A stretch of DNA of 35,614 nt from Equadaptatus sp045642025 (GTDB taxonomy: Bacteria; Synergistota; Synergistia; Synergistales; Synergistaceae): positions 1 to 35,614 of the forward strand of contig JAZUIB010000022.1 of the NCBI GenBank assembly GCA_045642025.1, read 5' to 3'. Below, piece by piece: positions 7,766 to 15,295 of the stretch. The translations under genes and the position numbers were made by a program. The first letter of the stretch is position 1. Each line of letters opens with the position of its first letter. The notes under the pieces were generated by a model. That model was not told the DNA's origin. It was given only the letters and a program-made list of their open reading frames with translations, and made no database searches.

Positions 7766-8782
7766 ATGCAGGATACTCAAAAACGTTTTGAATGGATGAA
7801 CCCGCTGCGAGTGCTTGCCGTTTTTGCGGTAATGCTTTTGCATATAGCGGCAAGAGACTTTCAGCTTGACGTAACAGGCGCTGCGTGGCAGATATGCAAC
7901 TTTTATGACAGTCTCTGCCGCTGGGCAGTACCCTGTTTTGTAATGACAAGCGGGGCGATTTTTCTCTCCCGACCGCTTGACATCAAAAAACTTTATTCCA
8001 AAAATCTTCTGCGCATAGCAACAGCTTTCCTGTTCTGGTCAATTTATTATGCGCATTTCGGGATTCTGCGGTGTGAGCCGCTGATTGAAAGAATTATAAC
8101 AGGCGCTACACATCTCTGGTACTGTTATGTGATAGCAGGCATTTATATTCTTATGTCGCTGCTGAAAAGAATTTCGGAGGATACAAGGCTTACGGATTAT
8201 TATCTGAAAATCGCGTTTGTTTTCAAATGCCTGCTGACTACCCTTGTTCTTCTGCTTGAACTTTTCGACTGCACAAAAGCGGCAGGAAACGGCATTCAGA
8301 CTGCCTCAGGTTATTTTTATACAGGCGCTCCGTTCGCTTTTGCGTTCTATTTCCTGCTTGGTTACAGACTTGCGCATACTGATTTGTCAAAGAAAACTCG
8401 CAGACTCATTTATCTTGCTGGAATTGCCGGAGCTTTTGCCACAATTTTCCTGACCTCATACGCAAGCGTATCCGCAGGCAAGGGAATCGTTTCGTTCTAC
8501 AACAACTTTACGCTCAATACTCTTTTTGCCGCAGCTGCTCTCTTTGTTTTCGCCAAATATAATCTGAAATCGGGTAAATTTATCCGTAAACTGTCTGACT
8601 GCACTTTCGGCGCGTATCTTGTCCATGCGGCTTTTGACATTCAGTTTAAGCGTATGGGAATAGTCGCAGACAACTGCCAGTTGCTTCTGATTCCAGCAAT
8701 CTCGCTCGCCGTTTTTGTATGTTCTTTCGCACTCTCGGCACTGCTTAACCAGATACCGTATGTTAAGAAATATATAGTATAG
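7766..8782 (+). CDS. Membrane acyltransferase (acyltransferase 3 family)
   Basis: This is predicted to transfer an acyl, often acetyl, group onto a cell-surface sugar from the inner membrane. The 338-residue protein is almost entirely hydrophobic, with about ten membrane segments. It opens with the family signature RVLAVFAVMLLHIAARDF, in which the His is the conserved catalytic-region residue, followed by CRWAVPCFVMTSGAIFLSR. GGGGGA lies about 6 nt upstream of the ATG. The gene stands alone between a divergent amidase gene and a convergent symporter gene, so the context does not name an acceptor. The size and motif resemble WecH/OPG-type O-acetyltransferases, without a reason to pick one. Confidence 0.82.
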   Translation: MQDTQKRFEWMNPLRVLAVFAVMLLHIAARDFQLDVTGAAWQICNFYDSLCRWAVPCFVMTSGAIFLSRPLDIKKLYSKNLLRIATAFLFWSIYYAHFGILRCEPLIERIITGATHLWYCYVIAGIYILMSLLKRISEDTRLTDYYLKIAFVFKCLLTTLVLLLELFDCTKAAGNGIQTASGYFYTGAPFAFAFYFLLGYRLAHTDLSKKTRRLIYLAGIAGAFATIFLTSYASVSAGKGIVSFYNNFTLNTLFAAAALFVFAKYNLKSGKFIRKLSDCTFGAYLVHAAFDIQFKRMGIVADNCQLLLIPAISLAVFVCSFALSALLNQIPYVKKYIV

Positions 8783-8929
8783 CAGAGGGCATTAGACAAA
8801 AAAAGCTTTTTGCACTTAGTTATCTAAAACACGAGGGTACAAAACATCGCCGGTCGTCAGTCGGCAGAAACTAATATTAACGTGATAAAAGACCTTTTCC
8901 AGTCATTCATACATCCATTATTCTATACA

Positions 8930-10504
8930 TTACGCTCTGAGCGTTTCTTTATCAAGCCTGCCCATATCTGAAGCAAGCCATATAAGTTCATGCTGCGTAC
9001 AGAAGATTTTTGAGGCTGTGCTTATAAATCCTCCGAGTATCATAAACATGACAAGAAAGCTTGCGGCTTCTTCCGGAAAACCGACCTGTGCGCTGAATAT
9101 CGCGCAGGTGGCAAGTCGTCCGCCGACAACAGGCGGTGAAGCAAGAGCGATCACGTAGGCTGTGATGCACATTGTCACAAGCCATTGCAGCGTGACAGGT
9201 ATGGCAAAGATTTCTGCCAGTACCAGCGCAAGCGCGGCATACTGACAGGCAGGCGCAAATCTGAACATAACGTTGCCCATGGCAACACCGAAGTTTGACA
9301 GATTTTCGTCAATTCCGAGTTTTTCTCTGCACACTTCTATACTCGGCATTGTAGCGATAAAGGAAGAATCTGTGGTAAAGGCTATAAGCGTCGGGGCTGC
9401 CTGCTTTTTCAGCAGATGAAACGGCGATACCTTAAATCTAACCGATGTTATCAGCAGACATACAAACATTGCCAAAAGGCAGGGCATAACAATCAGCGGC
9501 AGCACAAGCCGGAAATTGCCTGTTTCTGCTCCTCTGCTGCTCAGCGTTATTTTGTACACGCTCAGGAAAATGAAGAGACTTAGCAGTCTGCCTCCGATAA
9601 AGTTCATGACAAACTGTACCATGTCGGACATCTGGAGTACTATTTCCGTCACGCTTTCCGTCTTTTTGCCCAAAATAAGCATACAAAGACCGTTTACAAC
9701 AGCAAGGAACAATACCTGCAGCGTATTGCCTTCGGAAAACGGCGTTATTATGTTGTTCGGCACAATTCCCGTCAAAAGTTCCATGACGCAATTGAGATCA
9801 AGCATGCCTTTTCCTCCTGCTTCAACAAGAAAAAACGGGCTTAACAGCAGAATAAAACTGACGAGGAAAAGTGCGCTGTGGCACATAAATTTTGAAAGCA
9901 GTTTTTTCCCGACGGCTTCAAGCGTAGCAAGGTCTCCCACGTTGTATATACTGCATGACACTATCAGGAAAATAAGCGGCGCGGCGACACAGTTGATTGC
10001 GCGCATAAAGATTTTGAACAGTGGAGACACAACAGAGCAGTCAATAAAGTTTTGCAGAGAAACAGGCAGATATGCCGACAACCAGCCGCAGAGCAGCGCG
10101 GCTGCGGCAGAGGCGAACATCTTTGCAATGCCTGAACCTTTGCGCCGTTTTTTTGCCGTTACCGTTACGCAGTTTTCTCCGCCGCTCCATTTCCAAACAG
10201 GAACGGTGTCATGTATTGACAGTAGTTTGTTCAGCCCTGACAACGAATTGTCTTTCGCAAGAAAAGGGTTGAAACTTGCGCAGCGAAACTGCAGGGCTGC
10301 CTTTACGCTGCCGAAATGCTGCGCCGTGACATAGGCAAATTCCGTGTCACTGCCAAAACGCATCTGATAATCCCGCATTATCTTTTCTGCGGCACGCCGC
10401 CATGCCGCGGCGGTTTTCTGCTTAAAGCCGAGAGAGGTCAAATCAGCATAAAGCTGTTCACTCACGGCGGTTATATTTTCATTTGTCAGTTTCTCGTATT
10501 TCAT
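8930..10504 (-). CDS. Divergent SLC1 (DAACS)-type symporter with an N-terminal extension
   Basis: This resembles dicarboxylate/amino acid:cation symporters of the inner membrane, but it is unusual. Residues 1-127 of the 524 form a soluble, charged extension that I do not recognise. A hydrophobic transporter core follows. HP1 is present as TDSSFIATMP (family SSSxxTLP), and HP2 is present as ASPPVVGG. The NMDGT motif of TM7 is replaced by AMGNVMFRF, and TM8 has SDMGRLDKETL without the usual NVxGD ending. The substrate and even sodium coupling are therefore uncertain. ATG 10502-10504 is chosen: GGGTGA is 7 nt upstream, while a reading frame from 10615 would begin upstream of the TATAAT box at 10557-10562. 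The gene is monocistronic. Confidence 0.8.
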   Translation of the reverse strand: MKYEKLTNENITAVSEQLYADLTSLGFKQKTAAAWRRAAEKIMRDYQMRFGSDTEFAYVTAQHFGSVKAALQFRCASFNPFLAKDNSLSGLNKLLSIHDTVPVWKWSGGENCVTVTAKKRRKGSGIAKMFASAAAALLCGWLSAYLPVSLQNFIDCSVVSPLFKIFMRAINCVAAPLIFLIVSCSIYNVGDLATLEAVGKKLLSKFMCHSALFLVSFILLLSPFFLVEAGGKGMLDLNCVMELLTGIVPNNIITPFSEGNTLQVLFLAVVNGLCMLILGKKTESVTEIVLQMSDMVQFVMNFIGGRLLSLFIFLSVYKITLSSRGAETGNFRLVLPLIVMPCLLAMFVCLLITSVRFKVSPFHLLKKQAAPTLIAFTTDSSFIATMPSIEVCREKLGIDENLSNFGVAMGNVMFRFAPACQYAALALVLAEIFAIPVTLQWLVTMCITAYVIALASPPVVGGRLATCAIFSAQVGFPEEAASFLVMFMILGGFISTASKIFCTQHELIWLASDMGRLDKETLRA

Positions 10505-10556
10505 CAACATTTCACCCAGCAGACGGCAATCTGCCCATATAAATTCTTTCTGTGCA

Positions 10557-10562
10557 ATTATA
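10557..10562 (-). promoter_or_regulatory. -10 box of the symporter promoter
   Basis: A consensus TATAAT on the minus strand lies 52 bp upstream of the chosen start. The -35 region is weak. Its position rules out translation from the more distal in-frame start. Confidence 0.5.
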
Positions 10563-10621
10563 CATAAAAAAATAGACCGATACACATTTTTTTGACTGTA
10601 TTCAGCACGCAGCATGTCATG

Positions 10622-10638
10622 TATAGTAAGTGTCTATA
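10622..10638. promoter_or_regulatory. TATAG-N7-CTATA inverted repeat between divergent genes
   Basis: TATAG (10622-10626) and CTATA (10634-10638) are exact inverted half-sites, flanked by CATG on both sides. They lie upstream of the symporter promoter. The divergent gap 10505-10851 otherwise holds the two promoters and copies of the intergenic repeats at 10603-10614 and 10683-10694. An operator role is a guess. Confidence 0.3.
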
Positions 10639-10794
10639 GAACATGTGGGTACGAAAAACGGGAGGTGGGAGTATAAAAGCAAAATTCGTAATTCTTAAGT
10701 CAGAAATCAGGGGTATATGGGACGCCGGTATTTGCGCTGAAGAAAAACGCTTGCTGTTCCTTGCGGTCATTTGGCTGCCGGCAATAAAAATCTT

Positions 10795-10824
10795 TTGGCT
10801 AAATGCTGAACGCTAATGTATAAT
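10795..10824 (+). promoter_or_regulatory. Sigma70 promoter of the sirtuin-folD operon
   Basis: TTGGCT (10795-10800), an 18-bp spacer and TATAAT (10819-10824) precede the AGGGAGG ribosome site. Transcription should begin near 10831, downstream of the in-frame ATG at 10816, so that ATG is not used. Confidence 0.65.
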
Positions 10825-10851
10825 ACTGGTGAATACAAGGGAGGCTTTTTT

Positions 10852-11595
10852 ATGAATTACGAAGAAGGGATTTACTGGCTTGCCGAGCGCGTAAAGGCCG
10901 GAAAAGTTACGGTTTTTTCAGGCGCAGGGTTAAGCACAGAGTCAGGATTGCAGGATTTTCGCTCACGCACAGGCTTATGGGCTGAAGCAGACCCTATGGA
11001 AATGTGCTCTATTGACGCGGTGCTTCATAATTATGACAAATTCCGCTCGTTTTACAAAGCGCGCCTTTACGTTCCCGAAAGCATAAAGCCCAATATCGGT
11101 CATAAAATCATTGCCGAATGGGAGGAAGCGGGTTATCTCATCGGCGTTATCACACAGAATATCGACAGACTTCATCAGCGCGCAGGCTCAAAAAATGTCG
11201 CTGAGCTTCACGGCAGCATGCTTCCCGTACGCTGTCAGAAATGCGGCAGGCTGTACGATACAGATGAAGGCTTTTTGAACGGTGAACGCTGCGAATGCGG
11301 CGGAAAACTGCGCCCCGGAATTGTGCTTTTCGGCGAAATGCTTCCTAACGAGCCACTTACGCTTGCCGACCGCTGGAGTTCGCGCTGCAATACCTTTATC
11401 GTTTTCGGCTCGTCTCTCACGGTTTCTCCGGCAAATTATTTTCCACGGCAGGCAAAACAGTGCGGCGCAAAGCTTGTGATAATCAACCGCGATGAAACTC
11501 CAATGGACTGTATTGCAGATCTCGTCGTACATGAGGGCATCGGGCAATACCTCAAAAAGGTCAACGACAAAATCAACGAAACGGAGAAAAACTAA
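10852..11595 (+). CDS. cobB: NAD-dependent protein deacylase, Sir2 family
   Basis: This cytosolic sirtuin removes acyl groups from lysine using NAD. The 247-residue protein has every hallmark: NAD loop GAGLSTESGLQDFRS (24-38), TQNIDRLHQRAG (101-112), catalytic His120 in AELHGS, a zinc-binding Cys quartet (128, 131, 147, 149), FGEMLP (160-165) and GSSLTVSPA (186-194). The start is set by AGGGAGG about 7 nt upstream of ATG 10852, and the promoter overlaps the more distal ATG. The stop TAA overlaps the ATG of folD by one base (TAATG), so the two are probably translationally coupled. The name cobB denotes the bacterial sirtuin family, not a proven substrate range. Confidence 0.93.
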   Translation: MNYEEGIYWLAERVKAGKVTVFSGAGLSTESGLQDFRSRTGLWAEADPMEMCSIDAVLHNYDKFRSFYKARLYVPESIKPNIGHKIIAEWEEAGYLIGVITQNIDRLHQRAGSKNVAELHGSMLPVRCQKCGRLYDTDEGFLNGERCECGGKLRPGIVLFGEMLPNEPLTLADRWSSRCNTFIVFGSSLTVSPANYFPRQAKQCGAKLVIINRDETPMDCIADLVVHEGIGQYLKKVNDKINETEKN

Positions 11596-12476
11596 TGACA
11601 CTTCTGCTTGAGGGCAGAACGCCCGCACAACAAATACGCGCCTGGATTGCACAGGAAATTTCAAAACTTCCGTTCACACCGAGACTTGCGGCTGTTCAGG
11701 TTGGCGATGACGCTGCCTCGCTAAACTACGTCGGAAGCCAGTTGAAAGCGGCGCGCGAAGTCGGCGCGCTTGCTGAACATATACAGTTTCCCGCCGATAT
11801 ATCAAAGGAAAAATTCACGGCGGAATTTGGTAAAATCGCCAAAAATCCCGATATTGATGCAATTATTCTTATGACACCGCTGCCGAAAGGTTGGAACGTC
11901 AACGAAACGCGCGCGCTTATGCCTGCGCAAAAAGACATTGAAGGCGTTTTACCGGAAAATCTCGGACGGCTGTATCTCGGCGAAACGGACATTCCGCTTC
12001 CCTGCACGGCACATTCCGCAATTCTTCTGCTTGAATATTACGGCATGGACTTTTCCGGAAAACGCTGCACGATTATCGGACGAAGCCCCAACGTCGGCCG
12101 TGCGGCAGCGCTTCTTGCGCAGCACAGAAACGCTACCGTAACGGTGTGCCACACAGGCACATCTCAGGAGGTCTTTGACAGCGCTGTTTCAAGCGCCGAC
12201 ATAGTTATCTCCGCAGCGGGAAAAGCGGGCATTTTAGACCCTAAAAAGCTCAAAAAAACGGCATGGGTTGCAGACGTAGGGACAAATTTCGTCAACGGAA
12301 AACTGACAGGCGATATGCTTCCCTGCGAAGAAGACACCCTTGCCGCGTTTTCGCCTGTCCCCAAAGGGGTAGGGCCTCTGACTGTCGCTCTTCTGCTTTC
12401 CAATCTGCTTTTGCTTGCAGCAAAGCGCAGACTTGGCAAGGCTGTACGGCTTGACGTACAGCAGTTTCGCAAATAA
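11595..12476 (+). CDS. folD: FolD-like methylenetetrahydrofolate dehydrogenase with altered active site
   Basis: FolD oxidises 5,10-methylene-THF to methenyl-THF (dehydrogenase) and hydrolyses it to 10-formyl-THF (cyclohydrolase). The 293-residue length, the PCT segment at 136-138, the nucleotide motif GRSPNVGRAAALLAQHRNAT (162-181), ADIVISAAGK and C-terminal GPLTVALLLSN support the family. Three active-site residues differ from the family: the Lys four residues after the conserved Tyr (human Lys56) is Gln49 in YVGSQ; the VQLPLP Gln (human Gln100) is Met93 in LMTPLP; and the KDxDG Asp (human Asp125) is Glu116 in KDIEG. A dehydrogenase-only or otherwise altered activity is possible. GGAG lies about 9 nt upstream. 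It is cotranscribed with the sirtuin. Confidence 0.82.
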   Translation: MTLLLEGRTPAQQIRAWIAQEISKLPFTPRLAAVQVGDDAASLNYVGSQLKAAREVGALAEHIQFPADISKEKFTAEFGKIAKNPDIDAIILMTPLPKGWNVNETRALMPAQKDIEGVLPENLGRLYLGETDIPLPCTAHSAILLLEYYGMDFSGKRCTIIGRSPNVGRAAALLAQHRNATVTVCHTGTSQEVFDSAVSSADIVISAAGKAGILDPKKLKKTAWVADVGTNFVNGKLTGDMLPCEEDTLAAFSPVPKGVGPLTVALLLSNLLLLAAKRRLGKAVRLDVQQFRK

Positions 12477-12512
12477 ACTGAATCCGTAAAAATTGAAAGG
12501 AAGGAAAACATT

Positions 12513-12698
12513 ATGTCCATAGCAGTAGCAATTCAGAAGGGTTCAAGCGTTTACGTTTACGATGAGAGCAACCGCGTGCTTTACACGAAAACGGGAGAAC
12601 TCCACGGTTATACAGGCACAACGGTCAACGTGCGCGTCGGCAGTACAATATATACCTATGACGAACGAGGCGCCACAAAATTCACGCACAGCGCTTAA
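12513..12698 (+). CDS. 61-residue small protein with an internal duplication
   Basis: This small protein has no signal peptide or membrane segment and is rich in beta-branched and Tyr residues. It contains two similar units: GSSVYVYDESNR (10-21) and GSTIYTYDERG (43-53), separated by a Gly/Thr-rich linker. A fold of two beta-hairpin repeats is likely. I recognise the general type as an uncharacterised small bacterial protein but know no function. AAGGAAGG gives a good ribosome site about 10 nt before the ATG. It follows folD by 36 bp and is followed by a terminator at 12730-12752, so it probably ends the sirtuin-folD transcript. Confidence 0.75.
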   Translation: MSIAVAIQKGSSVYVYDESNRVLYTKTGELHGYTGTTVNVRVGSTIYTYDERGATKFTHSA

Positions 12699-12729
12699 AT
12701 TGTTCAGCAGTTAGCAGGCAATAACACTC

Positions 12730-12752
12730 AAATCCGTGCTAACAACGGATTT
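12730..12752 (+). terminator. Terminator of the sirtuin-folD-small-protein unit
   Basis: AAATCCGT (12730-12737) and ACGGATTT (12745-12752) pair around a 7-nt loop and are followed by a T-run. The related short repeat CAGCAGTTAGCA lies just before it at 12705-12716. Confidence 0.8.
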
Positions 12753-12796
12753 TTTCAGCGGTTGTAATGGTTTTAGAGCAATACTGCCAATTACCA

Positions 12797-12850
12797 TTAA
12801 CAATACGCAAGTTGTTTGAACGTAAAATCGTTAACAATGCGCAAGTTGTT
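12797..12850. repeat. Two 20-bp direct repeats, 34 bp apart
   Basis: The sequence at 12797-12816 recurs at 12831-12850 with one mismatch (TTAACAAT, then A or G, then CGCAAGTTGTT). Each copy carries its own AACAA/TTGTT inverted arms. The pair lies between two convergent terminators, so it is not in a promoter. CCAATTACCA, shared with the element at 33487-33665, immediately precedes the first copy. Confidence 0.75.
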
Positions 12851-12880
12851 CTTTAGTACGAGCAGACAATCAGCAAAGTA

Positions 12881-12903
12881 AAAATCCGCCAATGGCGGAT
12901 TTT
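12881..12903 (-). terminator. Terminator of the iorAB operon
   Basis: AAAATCCGCC (12881-12890) and GGCGGATTTT (12894-12903) form a perfect 10-bp stem with a 3-nt loop. A T-run follows on the minus strand. It lies 48 bp beyond the iorB stop. Confidence 0.88.
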
Positions 12904-12951
12904 CTTGTTCTAAACTCTGTTTTCTACAACTTACATACTGCCTGCTGTATT

Positions 12952-13527
12952 CTACTGCGCCATGCCTTCGCGGAGCGCTTTTTTGTTGAGTTCAAGCACT
13001 TTTGCCGGCATAAGCTGTTCAAGCACGCTGTCCCAGTCCATGTCGTCAATTCCGAGCGCCTTTATGAGCGCACCGAGCAGCACAATGTTCTGCGCTTTTT
13101 CGTTGCCGAGTTCGCGCGCTATCTGCGTCGCGTTAAAAACCTTGATGTTGTCAACCGATTTTTCAAGCTGCTCGACAACGCCGTCAGGATATTCAGCAAG
13201 TCCTGTCAGCACGGGCAGCGACTTAATTTCGTAGTTGTTAACGACAAGCCAGCCGCCCTTTTTAAGATAATTGAGCCAGCGAACTGCCTCAGATTTTTCA
13301 AACGCGACAAGAACGTCTGCTTCACCTTCGGAAACTATCGGCGAGCTAACCTTTATACCGTAGCGCACATGGGTTGAAACAGAGCCGCCGCGCTGCGACA
13401 TGCCGTGAATTTCCGACATTTTGATATCAAAACCTTTGCGCGCAAGTCCTTCTGAGAGAATTTTTGACGCAAGAATTGTTCCCTGACCGCCTACGCCGAC
13501 AAGAAGAATGCTTTTGGTGTCGTTCAT
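12952..13527 (-). CDS. iorB: Indolepyruvate:ferredoxin oxidoreductase, beta subunit
   Basis: This is the smaller subunit of the oxygen-sensitive enzyme that oxidises aryl-2-oxoacids (from Trp, Phe and Tyr) to aryl-acetyl-CoA, reducing ferredoxin. The 191-residue protein starts with SILLVGVGGQGTILASKIL, the family's gamma-type fold, and contains MSEIHGMSQRGGSVSTHVRYG and IVSEGEADVLVAFE. ATG 13525-13527 is chosen because GGGAGG lies about 9 nt upstream, inside the end of iorA; one base separates the iorA stop from this ATG, which points to coupling. A longer frame from 13584 would begin well inside iorA. The operon ends at the terminator at 12881-12903. Confidence 0.93.
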   Translation of the reverse strand: MNDTKSILLVGVGGQGTILASKILSEGLARKGFDIKMSEIHGMSQRGGSVSTHVRYGIKVSSPIVSEGEADVLVAFEKSEAVRWLNYLKKGGWLVVNNYEIKSLPVLTGLAEYPDGVVEQLEKSVDNIKVFNATQIARELGNEKAQNIVLLGALIKALGIDDMDWDSVLEQLMPAKVLELNKKALREGMAQ

Positions 13528-13528
13528 C

Positions 13529-15295
13529 TTACAAATCCTCCCTTGAAATTGCTTTTTTCGGACAGATCTGAGCGCATATTTCACAGCCGTTGCACATTGC
13601 CCTGTCTATCTTTGCTTTTCCGTCTTCAACCATAAGCGCAGGGCAGCCCGCTTTGAGACACAGCTTGCAACCTATGCACTTTGCGCGGTCAACCGCGCAT
13701 TTCATTTTCGCACGTTCTTTCATAACCTCTTTGATGAGCGCGCAGGGGCGTTTTGTGATGATTACAAACGGTTCTTTCGCTTCATAGCCTGCTTTCACTG
13801 CTTCACCAGTCGCTTTGAGGTCATAAGGGTCAACGATGCGCAGATTTTCCTTTTTCACACCGCAGGCAAGACACAACGCTTCAAGGTCAACCTGATGAGT
13901 AATCTCTCCCATAAGAGTTCTACCTGTGCCGGGGTTTTCTTGATGTCCCGTCATTGCCGTAATGCGGTTGTCAAGAATACTAATAACTATTGCTGCCTTG
14001 TTTACGACAGCATCTATAAGTCCCGTAATTCCGGAATGAAAGAAAGTGGAGTCGCCTATTACGGCAAACACCTTTCTGCCATCGCCTGCTTTGTCAAGCG
14101 CTTTGCGGAAGCCTATGCCTCCCGAAATTGACGCGCCCATGCAGAGCACGGAATCGTTGACCCCAAGAGGAGGAACAGCTCCAAGCGTGTAACAGCCGAT
14201 GTCTGCCGCCGTGATGATTTTATCTTTGTATTTGGCGATTTCGTAGAAGAAGCCTCTGTGCGTGCAGCCAGGGCAAAGCACTGGCGGACGGGGAGGTGCT
14301 TTTGCATCTACCTCGTAACTGCCTTTATTTTCAACTGCTGGAACAAAGGCGCGACGGATAATTTCAGGCGTAAGTTCGCCGATAAACGGTAATTTTTCTC
14401 TGCCTACGCAGTCAACGCCGAGCTGTTTTGCAAAGCCTTCAATGTACGGCTCGTTTTCTTCTATGACGTAGATTTCGTCATGCGCGTTCGCGAAATTCAT
14501 TATAAGCTCCGGTGGAAGCGGGAAGGTGAAACCGAGTTTCAGATAGTCAACTGTATCGCCGAACACTTCCTGAGCGTGCTGATAGGAAATTCCACTTGTA
14601 ATGACGCCTATTTTGCTGCCGTTGCTTTCAATTCTGTTGAGTTCCGTTGTTTCGCTGAACGCCTGAAGCTCTTTGAGACGCTGTTCAAGCACAACCTTTC
14701 TCTGTCTTGCGTTAGCAGGAGACATAACATATTTCGGCGTATTTTTCGCGTACGGCTTAACTTCGGCTGGAACTCTTTCTCCGACTTCAACAAGCGATTT
14801 GCTGTGACATACGCGCGTGGTGACGCGGAAAAGCACGGGAGCATCATATTTTTCCGAGATTTCAAATGCCAGTTTGACAAAATCGTGCGCCTCCTGACTG
14901 TCGGAAGGCTCAAGCATAGGCACCTTCGCGTGAGACGCGTAAAAACGGCTGTCCTGTTCATTCTGTGAACTAAACATACCGGGGTCGTCGGCGACGTTGA
15001 TAACGTAACCGCCAGAAATTCCTGTGTATGCAAGAGTGAAGAACGGATCTGCCGCAACGTTAAGTCCAACATGTTTCATTGCCGCCATAGAACGCGCACC
15101 TGCAAAAGCAGCTCCCGCAGCAACCTCTACAGCAACCTTTTCGTTCGGTGCCCATTCACAGTAAATTTCAGGATAAGTTGAAATATTTTCAAGAATTTCT
15201 GTTGACGGTGTCCCAGGATAAGCTGCGGCAACATGCAAACCTGCTTCCCATGCGCCTCTGGCTATTGCCTCATTGCCTGTCATAATTTTTTTCAT
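13529..15295 (-). CDS. iorA: Indolepyruvate:ferredoxin oxidoreductase, alpha subunit
   Basis: This is the large, thiamine-diphosphate and iron-sulfur subunit, working with IorB in the cytosol to yield aryl-acetyl-CoA and reduced ferredoxin during amino acid fermentation. The 588 residues begin with the pyrimidine-domain motif AAAYPGTPSTEI (23-34) and EWAPNEKVAVEVAAGAAFAG. The ThDP domain has CPGCTHRGFFYEI, ADIGCYTLG and GDSTFFHSGITGL. The C-terminus is a two-cluster ferredoxin domain: Cys540, 543, 546, 551 and Cys568, 571, 574, 578. GGGAG lies about 10 nt before the ATG. An AT-rich -10 candidate (TATATAT near 15342-15350) lies upstream, with no clear -35. Confidence 0.95.
   Translation of the reverse strand: MKKIMTGNEAIARGAWEAGLHVAAAYPGTPSTEILENISTYPEIYCEWAPNEKVAVEVAAGAAFAGARSMAAMKHVGLNVAADPFFTLAYTGISGGYVINVADDPGMFSSQNEQDSRFYASHAKVPMLEPSDSQEAHDFVKLAFEISEKYDAPVLFRVTTRVCHSKSLVEVGERVPAEVKPYAKNTPKYVMSPANARQRKVVLEQRLKELQAFSETTELNRIESNGSKIGVITSGISYQHAQEVFGDTVDYLKLGFTFPLPPELIMNFANAHDEIYVIEENEPYIEGFAKQLGVDCVGREKLPFIGELTPEIIRRAFVPAVENKGSYEVDAKAPPRPPVLCPGCTHRGFFYEIAKYKDKIITAADIGCYTLGAVPPLGVNDSVLCMGASISGGIGFRKALDKAGDGRKVFAVIGDSTFFHSGITGLIDAVVNKAAIVISILDNRITAMTGHQENPGTGRTLMGEITHQVDLEALCLACGVKKENLRIVDPYDLKATGEAVKAGYEAKEPFVIITKRPCALIKEVMKERAKMKCAVDRAKCIGCKLCLKAGCPALMVEDGKAKIDRAMCNGCEICAQICPKKAISREDL

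Noticed and set aside
8811..8826. CAAAAAAAGCTTTTTG as a terminator between convergent genes
   Set aside because: The stem is almost entirely A-T, with no GC-rich core, so it is too weak to call.
9516..10334. 272-codon open frame on the plus strand
   Set aside because: It is antisense to the symporter gene, with no ribosome site or recognisable domain.
10505..10615. 37-residue N-terminal extension of the symporter reading frame
   Set aside because: It runs across the TATAAT box at 10557-10562 and lacks a ribosome site; GGGTGA is correctly spaced for ATG 10502-10504.
10816..10851. In-frame ATG giving a 12-residue longer sirtuin
   Set aside because: The ATG directly precedes and partly shares the TATAAT box at 10819-10824, upstream of the likely transcription start, and AGGGAGG serves the ATG at 10852.
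12797..12850. CRISPR-like repeat pair
   Set aside because: Only two units with a 14-bp spacer and no cas genes nearby.
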